Below, one piece after another: positions 1-10,396 of a stretch of 64,000 nt of DNA. The notes below the pieces were generated by a model. That model did not search any database, had not been told where the DNA came from, and worked only from the letters and a program-made list of their open reading frames with translations. The stretch's first letter is position 1. The number at the start of each line of letters is the position of its first letter. Source of the stretch: Paenirhizobium daejeonense (GTDB lineage Bacteria > Pseudomonadota > Alphaproteobacteria > Rhizobiales > Rhizobiaceae); the NCBI RefSeq assembly GCF_014280875.1, contig NZ_JACLAL010000001.1, forward strand, positions 682,001 to 746,000. Reading direction: 5' to 3'. The position numbers were made by a program, and so were the translations under genes.

Positions 1-938
1 TTCTGATCGGTTCGGGCATCGGCGGTCTCGAGGGCATCGTCGAGGCAGGATTTATTCTGCGCGACAAGGGCCCGCGCCGTCTTTCGCCCTTTTTCATTCC
101 GGGTCGCCTGATCAATCTCGCCTCTGGCCAGGTCTCGATCCGCCACAAGCTGCGCGGACCCAATCATTCTGTCGTGACCGCCTGCTCGACCGGTGCACAC
201 GCCATCGGCGACGCCGCTCGCCTGATCGCGCTCGGTGATGCCGATGTGATGGTGGCCGGCGGTACTGAATCTCCGATCAGCCGCATCTCGCTGGCCGGTT
301 TTGCCGCCTGCAAGGCACTGTCCACCCAGCATAACGACGACCCGACGCGCGCTTCCCGTCCCTACGACAAGGATCGTGATGGTTTCGTCATGGGTGAGGG
401 GGCGGGTATCGTCGTCCTGGAAGAACTCGAACACGCCAAGGCTCGCGGCGCGAAGATCTATGCCGAAGTCGTTGGCTACGGTTTGTCGGGCGATGCCTTC
501 CACATCACGGCTCCGTCCGAAGATGGCGACGGCGCGTTCCGTTGCATGACCATGGCGCTGAAGCGCGCTGGCCTGCAGGCATCCGACATCGACTACATCA
601 ATGCCCATGGTACTTCGACCATGGCGGATACGATCGAGCTTGGTGCGGTCGAGCGTCTGGTCGGCGATTCGGCTTCCCGGATCTCGATGTCCTCCACCAA
701 GTCGGCAATCGGTCACCTTCTCGGTGCCGCCGGTGCGGTCGAGGCGATTTTCGCCACGCTGGCGATCCGCGACAACGTCGCCCCGCCGACACTCAATCTC
801 GACAATCCCTCCGTTGAGACGGCGATTGACCTCGTGCCCCATAAGGCCCGCAAGCGGGATATTAACGTCGCCCTGTCCAATTCCTTTGGCTTCGGTGGCA
901 CCAATGCGTCGCTGGTCCTTCGCCGCTACGAAGGCTGA
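1..938 (+). CDS. fabF: 3-oxoacyl-ACP synthase II (KAS II), 5' end cut by window
   Basis: Condensing enzyme of type II fatty-acid synthesis in the cytoplasm; it joins malonyl-ACP to a growing acyl-ACP. The open frame is already running at base 3, so the start lies upstream of the window; about 311 residues are visible of the roughly 420 usual for the family. The thiolase-fold catalytic triad is present: the nucleophilic Cys in TACSTG (codon at 183), the first His in NAHGTST (near 607) and the second His in KSAIGHLLGAAG (near 715). The glycine-rich C-terminal FGFGGTNAS is intact. It leads the mltG-yicC-gmk cluster, the usual rhizobial order, where acpP normally precedes it. Confidence 0.97.
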   Translation, partial: LIGSGIGGLEGIVEAGFILRDKGPRRLSPFFIPGRLINLASGQVSIRHKLRGPNHSVVTACSTGAHAIGDAARLIALGDADVMVAGGTESPISRISLAGFAACKALSTQHNDDPTRASRPYDKDRDGFVMGEGAGIVVLEELEHAKARGAKIYAEVVGYGLSGDAFHITAPSEDGDGAFRCMTMALKRAGLQASDIDYINAHGTSTMADTIELGAVERLVGDSASRISMSSTKSAIGHLLGAAGAVEAIFATLAIRDNVAPPTLNLDNPSVETAIDLVPHKARKRDINVALSNSFGFGGTNASLVLRRYEG

Positions 939-976
939 GTGATCCCCGGATCGCCAGTCGCGATGCAAAAGAGTTC

Positions 977-998
977 TCCGTCCCGTCGCCGGGACGGA
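977..998. other. perfect 9-bp hairpin between fabF and mltG
   Basis: TCCGTCCCG and CGGGACGGA flank a TCGC loop, 39 bases after the fabF stop. There is no T-run, so it is not a classical terminator. It may act as a 3' stabilising or processing hairpin for fabF mRNA. Confidence 0.5.
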
Positions 999-1066
999 CG
1001 ACTTACCTGTATTTTGCCGCATTGCTTGGCCAGATAGCAGCGATACCGAACTGAAGAGGATTGCCG

Positions 1067-2284
1067 GTGAGCGACAATAGCCAGAACAGCGGTGTTTCCT
1101 TCGGCCGTGGCTCGGAGGGCCAGCCGAAAGGGCCGATCATCCCGAAGTCGCCAAACGAGGCTCTTCGACCGGAGCGGGTGCCCGCACCGCCGCGCCGTTC
1201 CCGCAAGGCCCGCAGCCAACTCGTTATCTTCCTGAATTTCATTATGACCTTGGCGGTAGCGATGTGCATCGCAGCCGTCGCCTGCTTCTACTATGTAATG
1301 TCCGCCTATCAGGAGCGCGGCCCTCTGACAGTGAACACGAATTTCGTTGTTCGCAACGGTGCCGGCCCATCGGAAATCGGCAATAACCTCGAACGCAATG
1401 GTATCGTCAGCGATGGCCGTATCTTCCGCTACGTTTCCGATATCTATCTGGGAGAAGGTGAAACGCTGAAGGCCGGTGAATACGAGATCAAGGCGGGTGC
1501 CTCGATGAAGGAGATCATGGAACTCCTGAAGTCGGGCAAGTCCATCCTCTATTCGGTCTCCATGCCGGAAGGACTGACCGTTCAGCAGATGTTCCACAGG
1601 CTCGCGGAGGATACCATCCTCGAAGGCGATCTCCCATCGGACCTGCCTGACGAAGGCACCTTGCGACCGGACACTTACAAATATTCCCGCGGCACCAAGC
1701 GTACCGAAATAGTCAGCCAGATGTTGGCGGCCCAGGAAAAGTTGGTGGACCAGATCTGGGAGCGCCGCGATCCGGACCTGCCGATCAAGACCAAGGAAGA
1801 ATTCGTCATTCTGGCGTCCATCGTCGAGAAGGAAACCGGCAAGGATGACGAGCGTGCCCACGTCGCTTCCGTCTTCATCAATCGCCTGAGCAAGGGCATG
1901 CGCCTGCAGTCCGATCCGACCATTGTCTATGGTCTGTTCGGCGGCGAAGGAAAGCCTTCCGACCGGCCGATCTACCAGTCGGACCTGCAGAAGGAAACAC
2001 CCTACAATACCTATGTGATCAAGGGCCTTCCCCCGGGACCGATCGCTAACCCCGGTAAGGCTGCGCTGGAAGCTGTCGCTCATCCGTGGAAGACATCCGA
2101 CCTTTACTTCGTGGCGGACGGAACCGGCGGCCATGTCTTTGCACCGACGCTTGACGAACACAACGCCAATGTACGGCGCTGGCGCAAGCTGGAGGCTGAG
2201 AAGGGTTCGGACCCGAACATCGCGGTCGACGGACAGCCTGAGGGCGATCCGGAAGCCGCGGCGCCCAAGAAGAAAAAGAACTGA
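1067..2284 (+). CDS. mltG: endolytic murein transglycosylase MltG (YceG family)
   Basis: Inner-membrane lytic transglycosylase that cleaves nascent glycan strands and so sets their length. The 405-residue protein has a cytoplasmic proline- and arginine-rich head, one transmembrane segment (about residues 45-70, rich in VIFLNFIM and AVAMCIAAV) and a periplasmic YceG domain. The catalytic Glu sits in the conserved ASIVEKETG motif, followed by FINRL and the LQSDPT signature. The GTG at 1067 is chosen because AGAGGA ends 6 bases upstream; an in-frame TTG at 1061 directly abuts that ribosome site and is unlikely. The C-terminus is a lysine-rich tail. It lies between fabF and yicC on the same strand. 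Confidence 0.95.
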   Translation: MSDNSQNSGVSFGRGSEGQPKGPIIPKSPNEALRPERVPAPPRRSRKARSQLVIFLNFIMTLAVAMCIAAVACFYYVMSAYQERGPLTVNTNFVVRNGAGPSEIGNNLERNGIVSDGRIFRYVSDIYLGEGETLKAGEYEIKAGASMKEIMELLKSGKSILYSVSMPEGLTVQQMFHRLAEDTILEGDLPSDLPDEGTLRPDTYKYSRGTKRTEIVSQMLAAQEKLVDQIWERRDPDLPIKTKEEFVILASIVEKETGKDDERAHVASVFINRLSKGMRLQSDPTIVYGLFGGEGKPSDRPIYQSDLQKETPYNTYVIKGLPPGPIANPGKAALEAVAHPWKTSDLYFVADGTGGHVFAPTLDEHNANVRRWRKLEAEKGSDPNIAVDGQPEGDPEAAAPKKKKN

Positions 2285-2307
2285 CAGCACAGCCGGGAGT
2301 AACTGCT

Positions 2308-3198
2308 ATGGCGCTGCAATCCATGACCGGCTTTGCCCGCGCCGAAGGCACGAGCGGACGATACCGCTGGGCCTGGGAGCTGCGCTCGGTTAACGGCAAG
2401 GGTCTCGACATCCGCATGCGTCTCCCGCAGGGGATGGAAAGCTTCGAACCGGAAGTTCGCCGATTGCTTGGTCAGCACCTGACCCGCGGTAATATACAGG
2501 TTGGTCTGAACGTATCCGTCAGCGAAAACCGGGTCGAAGCCGTGTTGAACCGCGACGCTCTCGACGCGGTTCTGCGCCTGCGCGACGAACTTGGTACAGC
2601 TCTCGTCGATCCCGCACCGCTGCGCCTCGATGCGCTTATGGCAATCCGCGGGCTGGTCGATTTCCGCGAAACACAGGATGACGAAGCGGCACTCGCTGCC
2701 CGCGACGCTGATATTCTCGCGGGCCTGGAACAGGCGGCCCGTGCCCTTTGCGATATGCGCAAGACGGAAGGCGATGCTCTCTGTCGCCTGCTGTCCGACC
2801 ATGTGTCAAGCATCCAGGACCTCGTGCAGAAGGTCGAGGCCGATCCGTCCCGCCAGCCGGAAGAAATCGCCCGCAAGCTGGAGGCCCAGCTCGCAGCACT
2901 TCTCGACTCTTCTCCCTCGCTCGACCGCGACCGGCTCCATGCCGAGGCAGCGCTTCTCGCAACCAAGGCGGATCTTCGCGAAGAAATTGACCGGCTGAAG
3001 GCCCATGTCACGGCGGCGCGCGATCTGCTTTCAATGGGCGGACCGATCGGCCGAAAGCTCGATTTTCTGGCGCAGGAATTCAACCGCGAATCGAATACCA
3101 TCTGTTCCAAGTCGAATGCCGTGGCGGTGACCACCGCCGGCATCGAATTGAAGGTTGTCATCGACCAGTTCCGCGAACAGGTCCAGAATTTGGAGTAG
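2308..3198 (+). CDS. yicC: YicC family protein (YicC-like endoribonuclease)
   Basis: 296 residues, the normal length for YicC/YloC proteins. The N-terminus MALQSMTGFARA, the RSVNGKGLDIRMRLP stretch and the C-terminal DUF1732 region with GRKLDFLAQEFNRE and NTICSK are diagnostic. Family members have been linked to RNA cleavage and stationary-phase survival; the substrate in this organism cannot be read from sequence. It starts 23 bases after mltG and ends 3 bases before gmk, so the three genes are probably co-transcribed. Confidence 0.93.
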   Translation: MALQSMTGFARAEGTSGRYRWAWELRSVNGKGLDIRMRLPQGMESFEPEVRRLLGQHLTRGNIQVGLNVSVSENRVEAVLNRDALDAVLRLRDELGTALVDPAPLRLDALMAIRGLVDFRETQDDEAALAARDADILAGLEQAARALCDMRKTEGDALCRLLSDHVSSIQDLVQKVEADPSRQPEEIARKLEAQLAALLDSSPSLDRDRLHAEAALLATKADLREEIDRLKAHVTAARDLLSMGGPIGRKLDFLAQEFNRESNTICSKSNAVAVTTAGIELKVVIDQFREQVQNLE

Positions 3199-3201
3199 TA
3201 A

Positions 3202-3867
3202 ATGAGTCCGGTAACACCGTCCTCGTCTGTGAAGATCGCCCGGCGCGGGTTGATGCTGGTACTGTCTTCACCGTCCGGTGCTGGAAAGTCGACGATTGCG
3301 CGAAACCTACTGGAGGACGATCCGACCCTCGGTATTTCCGTGAGCGTTACCACACGAGCCAAGCGGCCGAGTGAGATTGCCGGCAAGCATTATCATTTCA
3401 TCAGCATTCCGCAGTTCGAGCGCATGCGCGAATCCGACCAGTTGCTGGAATGGGCCGAGGTTCACGGCAACTTCTATGGCACCCCGCGCGAGCCGGTCGA
3501 GCAGGCGATGTCTGAAGGCAAGGATATGCTGTTCGACATCGACTGGCAGGGCGCGCGCCAGCTTCAGGAGAAGATGAAGGCCGACGTGGTCTCGATCTTC
3601 GTGCTGCCGCCAAGCATGACCGAACTGCAGTCCCGCCTGCACCGCAGGGCCGAGGACACGGAAGAGGTCATCCGCACCCGCCTTCATAACTCTCGCTCCG
3701 AGATTGAGCATTGGCGTGAATATGACTATGTGATCGTCAATGACGATCTGGATAACGCGTTTCGCGCGGTCAGCAATATTGTCGGCGCCGAACGCATCCG
3801 TCGCGACCGCCGCTACGGCCTCTTCGATTTCGTGGAGCAGTTGCTGACCGAAGAGCCAAAGCTCTGA
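3202..3867 (+). CDS. gmk: guanylate kinase
   Basis: Phosphorylates GMP (and dGMP) to the diphosphate in purine nucleotide metabolism. The 221-residue protein has the P-loop [10 protein letters not shown] near residue 25, the GMP-binding TTRAKRPSE segment, the GKHYHFIS region and [10 protein letters not shown]. It is the last gene of the fabF-mltG-yicC-gmk run and converges on rsmA, with 110 bases between the stops. Confidence 0.97.
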   Translation: MSPVTPSSSVKIARRGLMLVLSSPSGAGKSTIARNLLEDDPTLGISVSVTTRAKRPSEIAGKHYHFISIPQFERMRESDQLLEWAEVHGNFYGTPREPVEQAMSEGKDMLFDIDWQGARQLQEKMKADVVSIFVLPPSMTELQSRLHRRAEDTEEVIRTRLHNSRSEIEHWREYDYVIVNDDLDNAFRAVSNIVGAERIRRDRRYGLFDFVEQLLTEEPKL

Positions 3868-3949
3868 CCGCAAGCCACACATCCCTGTCCTCCGGGGATT
3901 TAAGGCCCCGACGTTTGAGCTTCTTTTTGCTTTTTCGCAGGCTTGGTAA

Positions 3950-3975
3950 AATGCCGAGCCCCTTTGCGCGGCATT
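3950..3975 (-). terminator. candidate terminator after rsmA
   Basis: Inverted repeat AATGCCG/CGGCATT with a 12-base loop, starting 2 bases after the rsmA stop on the minus strand and followed there by a short T-run (TTTT). Weak but well placed. Confidence 0.45.
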
Positions 3976-3977
3976 AT

Positions 3978-4805
3978 TCAGATCTGGTTTGCCAGACTGA
4001 CGAATTCCTCGACGCTCAGCGTTTCGGCACGCCGCGCCGGGTCTATCCCGGCCTTGGCCAACAGCGCTTCTCCACCGAGGGATTTCACGCTCTGACGTAG
4101 CATCTTGCGGCGCTGGCCGAAGGCCGCATGTGTCACCTTCTCAAGCTTATCCGGATCGCAAGGCAGGGGGGCTTCACGCGGCACAAGATGCACGACGCTG
4201 GAGGTAACCTTCGGCGGAGGGGTGAAAGCCTGCGGCGGTATGTCGAACGCCATATGCGCCTCTGTACGCCAGCCGCAGAGGACACCAAGCCGGCCATAAT
4301 GATTGTCATCCTCGCGAGCGACGATGCGCTGGCCGACTTCCTTCTGGAACAGCAATGTAAGTGATTGCCAGAAGGGCGGCCATGACCTTGGCAGCAGCCA
4401 GTTGACGAGCAATTGCGTGCCGACATTGTAGGGCAGGTTGGCGATGATCTTGATCGGGCCTTCGGGCGCAAGCGCTTCGAAATCGGTCTTCAGCGCGTCG
4501 CCCTCGATCACCTCAAGCCGGCCGGGGTAATGTTCCGACACTTCGGCGAGCGCCGGCAGGCAGCGCGCATCCCGTTCGACGGCAATCACTTTCTTAGCCC
4601 CGAGCGCGAGGATGGCGCGCGTGAGACCACCCGGACCGGGGCCGACCTCAAACACTGTCACATCCTCCAGTGAACCGGCGGTGCGGGCGATCTTCTGGGT
4701 CAGGTTGAGATCGAGCAGGAAGTTCTGGCCAAGCGCCTTGCGTGCATCGAGGCCGTGGCGGGAGATTACATCCCGCAGCGGCGGAAGTCCGTCTAGAGCT
4801 GCCAT
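3978..4805 (-). CDS. rsmA: 16S rRNA (adenine1518-N6/adenine1519-N6)-dimethyltransferase
   Basis: Methylates two adjacent adenines in the 3'-terminal helix of 16S rRNA late in 30S assembly. The 275-residue protein has the AdoMet motif [12 protein letters not shown] (about residues 49-60), the LGQNFLLD N-terminal signature and the NLPYN catalytic motif (near residue 123). Its ATG overlaps the last base of the pdxA stop, so it is translationally coupled to pdxA. It is the final gene of the lptF-to-rsmA run. Confidence 0.97.
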   Translation of the reverse strand: MAALDGLPPLRDVISRHGLDARKALGQNFLLDLNLTQKIARTAGSLEDVTVFEVGPGPGGLTRAILALGAKKVIAVERDARCLPALAEVSEHYPGRLEVIEGDALKTDFEALAPEGPIKIIANLPYNVGTQLLVNWLLPRSWPPFWQSLTLLFQKEVGQRIVAREDDNHYGRLGVLCGWRTEAHMAFDIPPQAFTPPPKVTSSVVHLVPREAPLPCDPDKLEKVTHAAFGQRRKMLRQSVKSLGGEALLAKAGIDPARRAETLSVEEFVSLANQI

Positions 4806-5830
4806 CAGATCTGTGCTTCGGTGAGCAGGCTGATTTCAGACGCAAGCTGGATCGCGGCAACGAGGCTCTTCTCGCGTGCAATTCCCTTTCCGGCAATGCC
4901 AAAGGCAGTCCCGTGATCGGGAGAGGTGCGTATGAAGGGAAGGCCAAGCGTGACATTGACCGAATCGTCGAAGCCGAGGGCCTTCGCCGGGATCAAAGCC
5001 TGATCGTGATACATGCAGATCGCCACGTCGTAGCGCCGACGGGCATCGTCATGGAACATCGTATCCGCAGGCAGGGGGCCGAAGGCATCGATACCTTCCT
5101 CGCGCAACTGCATGATAGCCGGATGGATGATATCCTGGTCCTCGTGGCCGATGGCGCCGTCCTCACCCGCGTGCGGGTTCAGCCCGGCAACGGCAAGCCG
5201 CGGATGCGCAAGCCTGAAGCGCGTCTTGAGGTCTTCCGCAACGATGCGGCAGGTATCAACGACAAGCGCCTCGGAAAGGGCCGTCGGCACGTCCTTGATC
5301 GGAATGTGAATGGTCACAGGCACAGCCTTGAGCTTCGGCCCTGCCAGCATCATCACCGGATGGAAGGTCTTGCCTGTCCGCTTCTTGGCAAGATCAGCAA
5401 GAAACTCGGTATGCCCCGGAAAGCCGAAGCCGGCTTCATAGAGAACAGATTTAGCGATCGGGTTCGTTACCATGCCCCGAACCTTGCCATCGAAGCAGAG
5501 CGAAACGGCAGTCTCGATCGAGGCTATCGTACCCTTTGCCGTTGCCACATGCGGCTCACCGGCGACGACATCGACACCAGCAGCGACCGGTAATACCGGA
5601 AAGGCACTGGAGAAGATGGAAACTGTGCCCGCAGCATCGGTCTCGCGGATCGGAACCTCGATCTCAAGCTCCCGGGCGCGCACGGCCAAGACGGCAGGGT
5701 CGCCGATGAAAATGAAAGGCGGCAGCTGATGCTGGTCGCGGTTCAGCCACGCCGTTAGCGCGATATCCGGCCCGATGCCGGCTGGATCACCTTGACTGAG
5801 GGCAAGAGGAAGCATGTCGGCAGCGGTCAT
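4805..5830 (-). CDS. pdxA: 4-hydroxythreonine-4-phosphate dehydrogenase
   Basis: NAD-dependent step of DXP-dependent pyridoxal 5'-phosphate synthesis, making the aminoacetone phosphate unit used by PdxJ. At 341 residues it matches the family. Visible signatures are [12 protein letters not shown] at the N-terminus, [17 protein letters not shown] with its metal-binding His, and [13 protein letters not shown] near the C-terminus. It starts 14 bases after the surA-like gene and overlaps rsmA by one base, an order common in proteobacteria. Confidence 0.97.
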   Translation of the reverse strand: MTAADMLPLALSQGDPAGIGPDIALTAWLNRDQHQLPPFIFIGDPAVLAVRARELEIEVPIRETDAAGTVSIFSSAFPVLPVAAGVDVVAGEPHVATAKGTIASIETAVSLCFDGKVRGMVTNPIAKSVLYEAGFGFPGHTEFLADLAKKRTGKTFHPVMMLAGPKLKAVPVTIHIPIKDVPTALSEALVVDTCRIVAEDLKTRFRLAHPRLAVAGLNPHAGEDGAIGHEDQDIIHPAIMQLREEGIDAFGPLPADTMFHDDARRRYDVAICMYHDQALIPAKALGFDDSVNVTLGLPFIRTSPDHGTAFGIAGKGIAREKSLVAAIQLASEISLLTEAQI

Positions 5831-5844
5831 ATCGTGTTCCGGAA

Positions 5845-6786
5845 TCAGTTTTCGACAATCTGCGCCTTTGAACGAAGGTCGTCGAGATACTTCTTGGAGT
5901 TGGGGTTCTCACCGGTCTCCTTTTCCTTGCCAATGTCCTCGGCGCGGAAGACGACTTCTGCCGCTACGTCATCCGAAACCTGACGCTGGTTACAGATAGC
6001 CAGATATTCTACGCCACGCTCGGTGACGCGGGTTCCGGTGGTGCCGCCGCTGGCCTTCTCGATCAAAGGCTTCCACTCAGGCGGAAGTTCCGGCTCAAGC
6101 ACACGACCGAGATTTCGGATGGATACATCGAGATAGTTCTTCGCGAATTCCATGGCTCCGTCGCAGCCCGGGAACTTTGCACGGGACGCTTCGGCCTCGG
6201 CCTTGCGCTTGCCTGCGATGCCTTTTTTGGATGCCGGCACGACGAAAATGACCTGTTTCAGAAAATACTCTGTGGTCACCGGTTTCTGCTTGTTTTCGAG
6301 CAGGCGGCTGACCACTTCCTGATTGGAAAGCTTGCCCTTGCTACCGTATCGGGCATTGACAAGCCTCGGCCAGCTCATCGATACGGCAATATAGGCCTTG
6401 AAGTGCTCGGCGCCAACGCCGGCCTGACTGAGAATACTTGAAAGCTGTGCCTCAGACAGTTTGTTGGAACTCGCGAAGCGGCCGAAGGCGGCATTCACCT
6501 CGTCGGTGCTAACCGACATACCAACTCGTGCGATCTCCTGTCGCTTCAGCGCTTCCTCAATCAGTTCCTGCTTGGCAAGCTTGTTGAGGTCACCTTTGCG
6601 ACGCTGGAGCTTGAGAAATGCGACGCGGCGGGCAACATCGCCATTTGTGATCGCCGTCTTGTTGACGACAGCTACCACCTGGCTCGCAGCATTCGCGTTT
6701 TCGACAAAGGCAGTGGGGCCCACGCAAAGACCGAGCGCCAATGTGCCAGCCAACAGGGTTCTCAACCCCTTCTTCGCAAAGGTCAT
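5845..6786 (-). CDS. SurA-like periplasmic chaperone / peptidylprolyl isomerase family protein
   Basis: A 313-residue secreted protein with a clear signal peptide ([20 protein letters not shown], then a likely cleavage near NANAAS) followed by a SurA N-terminal-type domain ([18 protein letters not shown], then [10 protein letters not shown]). A canonical parvulin core is hard to see, so enzymatic isomerase activity is uncertain. SurA homologues escort outer-membrane proteins, including LptD, through the periplasm, which suits its place just downstream of lptD. The ATG at 6786 is preceded by GGAAGGA; the frame stays open upstream to 6891 but that stretch lacks signal-peptide logic. Confidence 0.82.
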   Translation of the reverse strand: MTFAKKGLRTLLAGTLALGLCVGPTAFVENANAASQVVAVVNKTAITNGDVARRVAFLKLQRRKGDLNKLAKQELIEEALKRQEIARVGMSVSTDEVNAAFGRFASSNKLSEAQLSSILSQAGVGAEHFKAYIAVSMSWPRLVNARYGSKGKLSNQEVVSRLLENKQKPVTTEYFLKQVIFVVPASKKGIAGKRKAEAEASRAKFPGCDGAMEFAKNYLDVSIRNLGRVLEPELPPEWKPLIEKASGGTTGTRVTERGVEYLAICNQRQVSDDVAAEVVFRAEDIGKEKETGENPNSKKYLDDLRSKAQIVEN

Positions 6787-6971
6787 CTGTATTTCCTTCC
6801 CTCGGACGCGGTCTGTGCGGTCGCCGGACATGCATCCGCCAATCAATGTACAATCAGCCGCATGGATTGCATAATCCGTGCGGCAAAACAATGACGCCGA
6901 GCGAATAGACCCGCCTTTCGCCGGAAGTCGATAAGAATTCGATCTTCCGGCGCTGCTTATGCGGTCGATAG

Positions 6972-9314
6972 CTACTGATTACTGCCGAGTCTGATATCCC
7001 CGAGGGTGCGGAAAGTCAGGCGCCCGGCAATGGTCCAGTCGCTCGCGACTTCCGCGTCTGGATCGTACTTGTCGGAGAACGCAACGGTCAGGATGGTGCA
7101 TTCGTCAGCATAGCTTAGGCCAACGCTTCTCCGCGAGAAGACATTTTCGTCTATGTCATAGGTGAGCGAGCCGAAGACAGACCAGTACTCGTTGATCTTC
7201 AACGTGTGCGACGTCTGAACCGCCTGGTTGTCATTGGTGAAGCCGTATTCCGGCTGGGCGTCGAGCTGGGTGAAGACCAGTTCGGATTGCAGTCGCTTGT
7301 TGTTGTAGGAAATGGCGGCGTCCGTACGACGCAGCTCCAGTGTCTTTTCGTCCAGTCGTACGCTGGTCGACAGGCTCACACCGTTCGGCATGTCTATACC
7401 GGCCATCGCGACATAGTCGGAAACGTCCGTTTCGAGGCCTGAATTGGCGCCCGCATAGACGAGGTCGTCGGTTGCAAAGGAATTCTGTCCGGCGAGATGG
7501 TAGGATTGACCGAAAATTCCGCGCAGTCCAAAGCCGTTGTCGAAGGTGCCGGTATACTGCACGCCGATATTGGCGCGGGTACCACCCTCTACACGGTCAT
7601 AACCGGAAAACTTGTCGCGCTCAAACAGGTTGGTCGCGTCGAACACGAAGCTCTGCGCATCCTCGTTCGGCAACATGCCAGCCAGTTGTTCGTTGTTTCG
7701 GGCAAAGACCTGTGCGATCGGTTCGATGACATGGGTGCTGTTGGCAGTCGTCATCAAGATCGGATAGCGAGCTTCGAGCCCCGCGGTCAGCATAGCGCGG
7801 GTTGCCGTCGCATCGGAAGTATATTCACCTGCGTATGCGGTCGGATTATTCATGTCGAGGCCGAAGGCGTCGCCTCTGGCGGCAAGAAGCGGCGTCAGTT
7901 GCAGGTCGCCGGGGACGATGTAACTACGCTTCCATTCCGCTTCGCCAGTCAACCTGCTCATCGTGCCTTCCAGGCCGCGATAGCGCATGAGATCGTCGAG
8001 GTTGTCGCCGTTGGTATCGACACTTTCCTCGTCCTGTTTGAACCGGGAGAGGGTGGTGAAGTTCATCCTGGCAGACAATTCACCACCCGCCACCGGTTCT
8101 GGCGCGTAGTAACTGTAGTCGATCGATGGCAGCACGGTAGGCTGCTTCTTCTCGGCCGTACTGTCGGAGTCGGCATCCTGCACATCGAAATAGAAGGCCC
8201 GCGCGTCGAAATAGTTACGCTTGCCAAGACCCGTCAGATAGACTTGGTTCGTATGGGTGGACTGGTCCAGGCCGGCAAGATCGTAAGTGCGTGCAAAGTT
8301 GTTGTCGCTTTGCAGCATAACGTCCCAGCCGAACGACCAGCGTGGGTTTATCTGGAAGTCGCCCTTGGATGCGACCATACCGCGCTGATCACGCCTGGCA
8401 TCGCTTGTGCCGGCCGTGAAGTTATCGGAATTCATCTGGTCGATACCGGCGGCGCGTAGTGTGACCGTACCCTTCTCGAATCGCTGGCGATATTCGCCTT
8501 CGAGCAAAAGACCCTGGCTGGTGTAGCCGGTCGTGGTGATCGTGGCGTCCCGATCGTTCGCGATCGCGATGTAATAGGGAACGGCGAGGCCGAAGCCGAG
8601 ATTTTCGGACGTCCTCATCTCCGGAAACAGAAAGCCGGACTTACGCTTGACCGTGTTGTCGGGCACTTCGATGAAAGGCAGAACTGCAAGCGTGCGGCCG
8701 AATAGCTGAAAACGGGCCTTCTCGAGCCGAACCGTATGCTTCTGGCCGTTCTGGATGACCTTCTCGGCTTTCACCTGCCAGATCGGCGGACGCTTTGGAT
8801 CCTCCGCGCACGGAAGGCACGCTGTGTAGACGCCCTTGTGCAGAATCATTTCAGTACCGGCGACGCGCTCGCCGCTTTCTGCGGCCATGCGAGTGTTATC
8901 GGTTGTTTCGATACGCAACGACTTCACGAACCCATCAGCAAAGTTGTCGGTGACGTCGAGCGTCTCGGCGTAGATCCGGTTTCCACCCGGTTCCACCAAC
9001 TCGATATTGCCGGATGCGAGCACCCGACCTGTTTTTTGATTGTACTCAACCTTGCGGGCAACCATCTGGTACCCGGCATAGTTGATCTGAACCGCGCCAG
9101 CCGCGATCACGCGTTCCGAATCACGATCGTAAGTCAGTTCGTTAGCCGCCAACAGGAGCTTGGCGTCTTCGGGAACGACAACATCGGCATAACCCGTCGA
9201 ATTGCTGCTCTGAGCCAAGGCGTCTACCGCTGGGAGAAGCGGGCCGCACAAAGCTACACCGGTCAGCAGGGCTCGGGTGAGCCTCCTGATATTCTTGCGG
9301 TCTTTTACCGCCAC
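6972..9314 (-). CDS. lptD: LPS-assembly protein LptD (OstA/Imp)
   Basis: Outer-membrane beta-barrel that inserts lipopolysaccharide into the outer leaflet with LptE. The 780-residue protein has a signal peptide (ALLTGVALCGPLLPA), an N-terminal OstA/LptA-like beta-jellyroll (about residues 50-150, ANELTYDRDSERVIA to GNIELVEPGG), then a long barrel region with repeated aromatic strands. Cysteine pairs CLPC (near residue 166) and a C-terminal DEC are candidates for the disulfides LptD needs. The start is GTG at 9314, and the lptG stop TAG shares its first base with this GTG, so the two are coupled. Confidence 0.95.
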   Translation of the reverse strand: MAVKDRKNIRRLTRALLTGVALCGPLLPAVDALAQSSNSTGYADVVVPEDAKLLLAANELTYDRDSERVIAAGAVQINYAGYQMVARKVEYNQKTGRVLASGNIELVEPGGNRIYAETLDVTDNFADGFVKSLRIETTDNTRMAAESGERVAGTEMILHKGVYTACLPCAEDPKRPPIWQVKAEKVIQNGQKHTVRLEKARFQLFGRTLAVLPFIEVPDNTVKRKSGFLFPEMRTSENLGFGLAVPYYIAIANDRDATITTTGYTSQGLLLEGEYRQRFEKGTVTLRAAGIDQMNSDNFTAGTSDARRDQRGMVASKGDFQINPRWSFGWDVMLQSDNNFARTYDLAGLDQSTHTNQVYLTGLGKRNYFDARAFYFDVQDADSDSTAEKKQPTVLPSIDYSYYAPEPVAGGELSARMNFTTLSRFKQDEESVDTNGDNLDDLMRYRGLEGTMSRLTGEAEWKRSYIVPGDLQLTPLLAARGDAFGLDMNNPTAYAGEYTSDATATRAMLTAGLEARYPILMTTANSTHVIEPIAQVFARNNEQLAGMLPNEDAQSFVFDATNLFERDKFSGYDRVEGGTRANIGVQYTGTFDNGFGLRGIFGQSYHLAGQNSFATDDLVYAGANSGLETDVSDYVAMAGIDMPNGVSLSTSVRLDEKTLELRRTDAAISYNNKRLQSELVFTQLDAQPEYGFTNDNQAVQTSHTLKINEYWSVFGSLTYDIDENVFSRRSVGLSYADECTILTVAFSDKYDPDAEVASDWTIAGRLTFRTLGDIRLGSNQ

Positions 9315-10396
9315 TAACCATCCTCCTTGTGGAGCAGGATTGTCGCTCCGAGTGCCATCGCCACGACGACCGGAACCCAGGCCGCAACGAAAGGCGGCAC
9401 GACACCGCTGCTACCGAATGCTTTAACAAGCACGGTGACAACATAAAGCACGAAGCCTGACAGGATTCCACCCAGAATCACCGAACGGGACTGGTTGAAC
9501 CTACTGAATTTAAGCGAGACGGTTGCAGCGATAAGCGTCATTGCGACCAAAAGGAAAGGCAGAGACAACAGGGAATGGAATTGTGTTTCCAGTGCCTTGG
9601 TTGAAACGCCGAAAGATCTGGCCACTGCAATTTTGTGAGAAAGCTCATAAAAAGCAACGGTATCGGGCTCTGCCAGCCGCTGTGAGACAAACTCCTTCTT
9701 CAAATTGGTGGGCACCTTGTCCGTAGGCAGGCGCTTTTGTATCTCACCGGGACGCGTTTCCAATACGTCGGTAAGGTTCCAGTAACCATTTTCCAATTTT
9801 GCTGTGCGTGCATCCTGCCGCTTTTCGATGCGTCCGTCTGTGTCGAAATAGATCAGGACAACGTCATTGAGCAGGCTACCTTCTTCTTCGATCGTTCGTG
9901 CACCGATGATGACATCGGATTTTCCACTGATCTGACGCATCCACGGAACGACTGTATTCTTCGGTCTGTCGCTCGCCTCGCGCCAGTCCGCCTCAATCTG
10001 CAGAGCCTGTCGCTGTCCCCAGGCGGCAAGCGGATTGACCACTAGCGTAGCCATAAGTCCGACGAAGAAGGCGCCCATTACAAAGGGCGTCATGAATTGC
10101 CATACCGAAATCCCTGCGGCGCGTGCGACCACGAGTTCGGACTTGCGGTTAAGGGCAATCAACGTGGTCATGCCGACGAAGAGCGAGATGAAGGGAATCG
10201 TCTGCTGCAGGATGAGTGGCAAGCGCAGCGCCGTCAGCCAAAGAACGCCCGCCACCGAATAACCGGTGAAGCCCGCAAACCTGCCGGAGGTCTCGCTGAA
10301 GTCGACCAGATAGGCAATCGCTATGACGCCGGCGAAGAACCATAGCGAAGTGACGACGTAGCGCCGGAAGAAATAACGGCCAAGGGTGCTGATCAT
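9314..10396 (-). CDS. lptG: LPS export ABC transporter permease LptG
   Basis: One of two inner-membrane permeases (with LptF) of the LptB2FG exporter that extracts LPS from the membrane and feeds LptC. 360 residues with the YjgP/YjgQ layout: N-terminal TM helices (SLWFFAGVIAIAYLVDF), a periplasmic beta-jellyroll in the middle (about residues 140-260) and C-terminal TM helices. Its ATG overlaps the lptF stop by 4 bases (ATGA). Confidence 0.93.
   Translation of the reverse strand: MISTLGRYFFRRYVVTSLWFFAGVIAIAYLVDFSETSGRFAGFTGYSVAGVLWLTALRLPLILQQTIPFISLFVGMTTLIALNRKSELVVARAAGISVWQFMTPFVMGAFFVGLMATLVVNPLAAWGQRQALQIEADWREASDRPKNTVVPWMRQISGKSDVIIGARTIEEEGSLLNDVVLIYFDTDGRIEKRQDARTAKLENGYWNLTDVLETRPGEIQKRLPTDKVPTNLKKEFVSQRLAEPDTVAFYELSHKIAVARSFGVSTKALETQFHSLLSLPFLLVAMTLIAATVSLKFSRFNQSRSVILGGILSGFVLYVVTVLVKAFGSSGVVPPFVAAWVPVVVAMALGATILLHKEDG

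Noticed and set aside
926..2290. A 454-codon open frame on the minus strand.
   Set aside because: It mirrors mltG, which has clear family motifs and a ribosome site.
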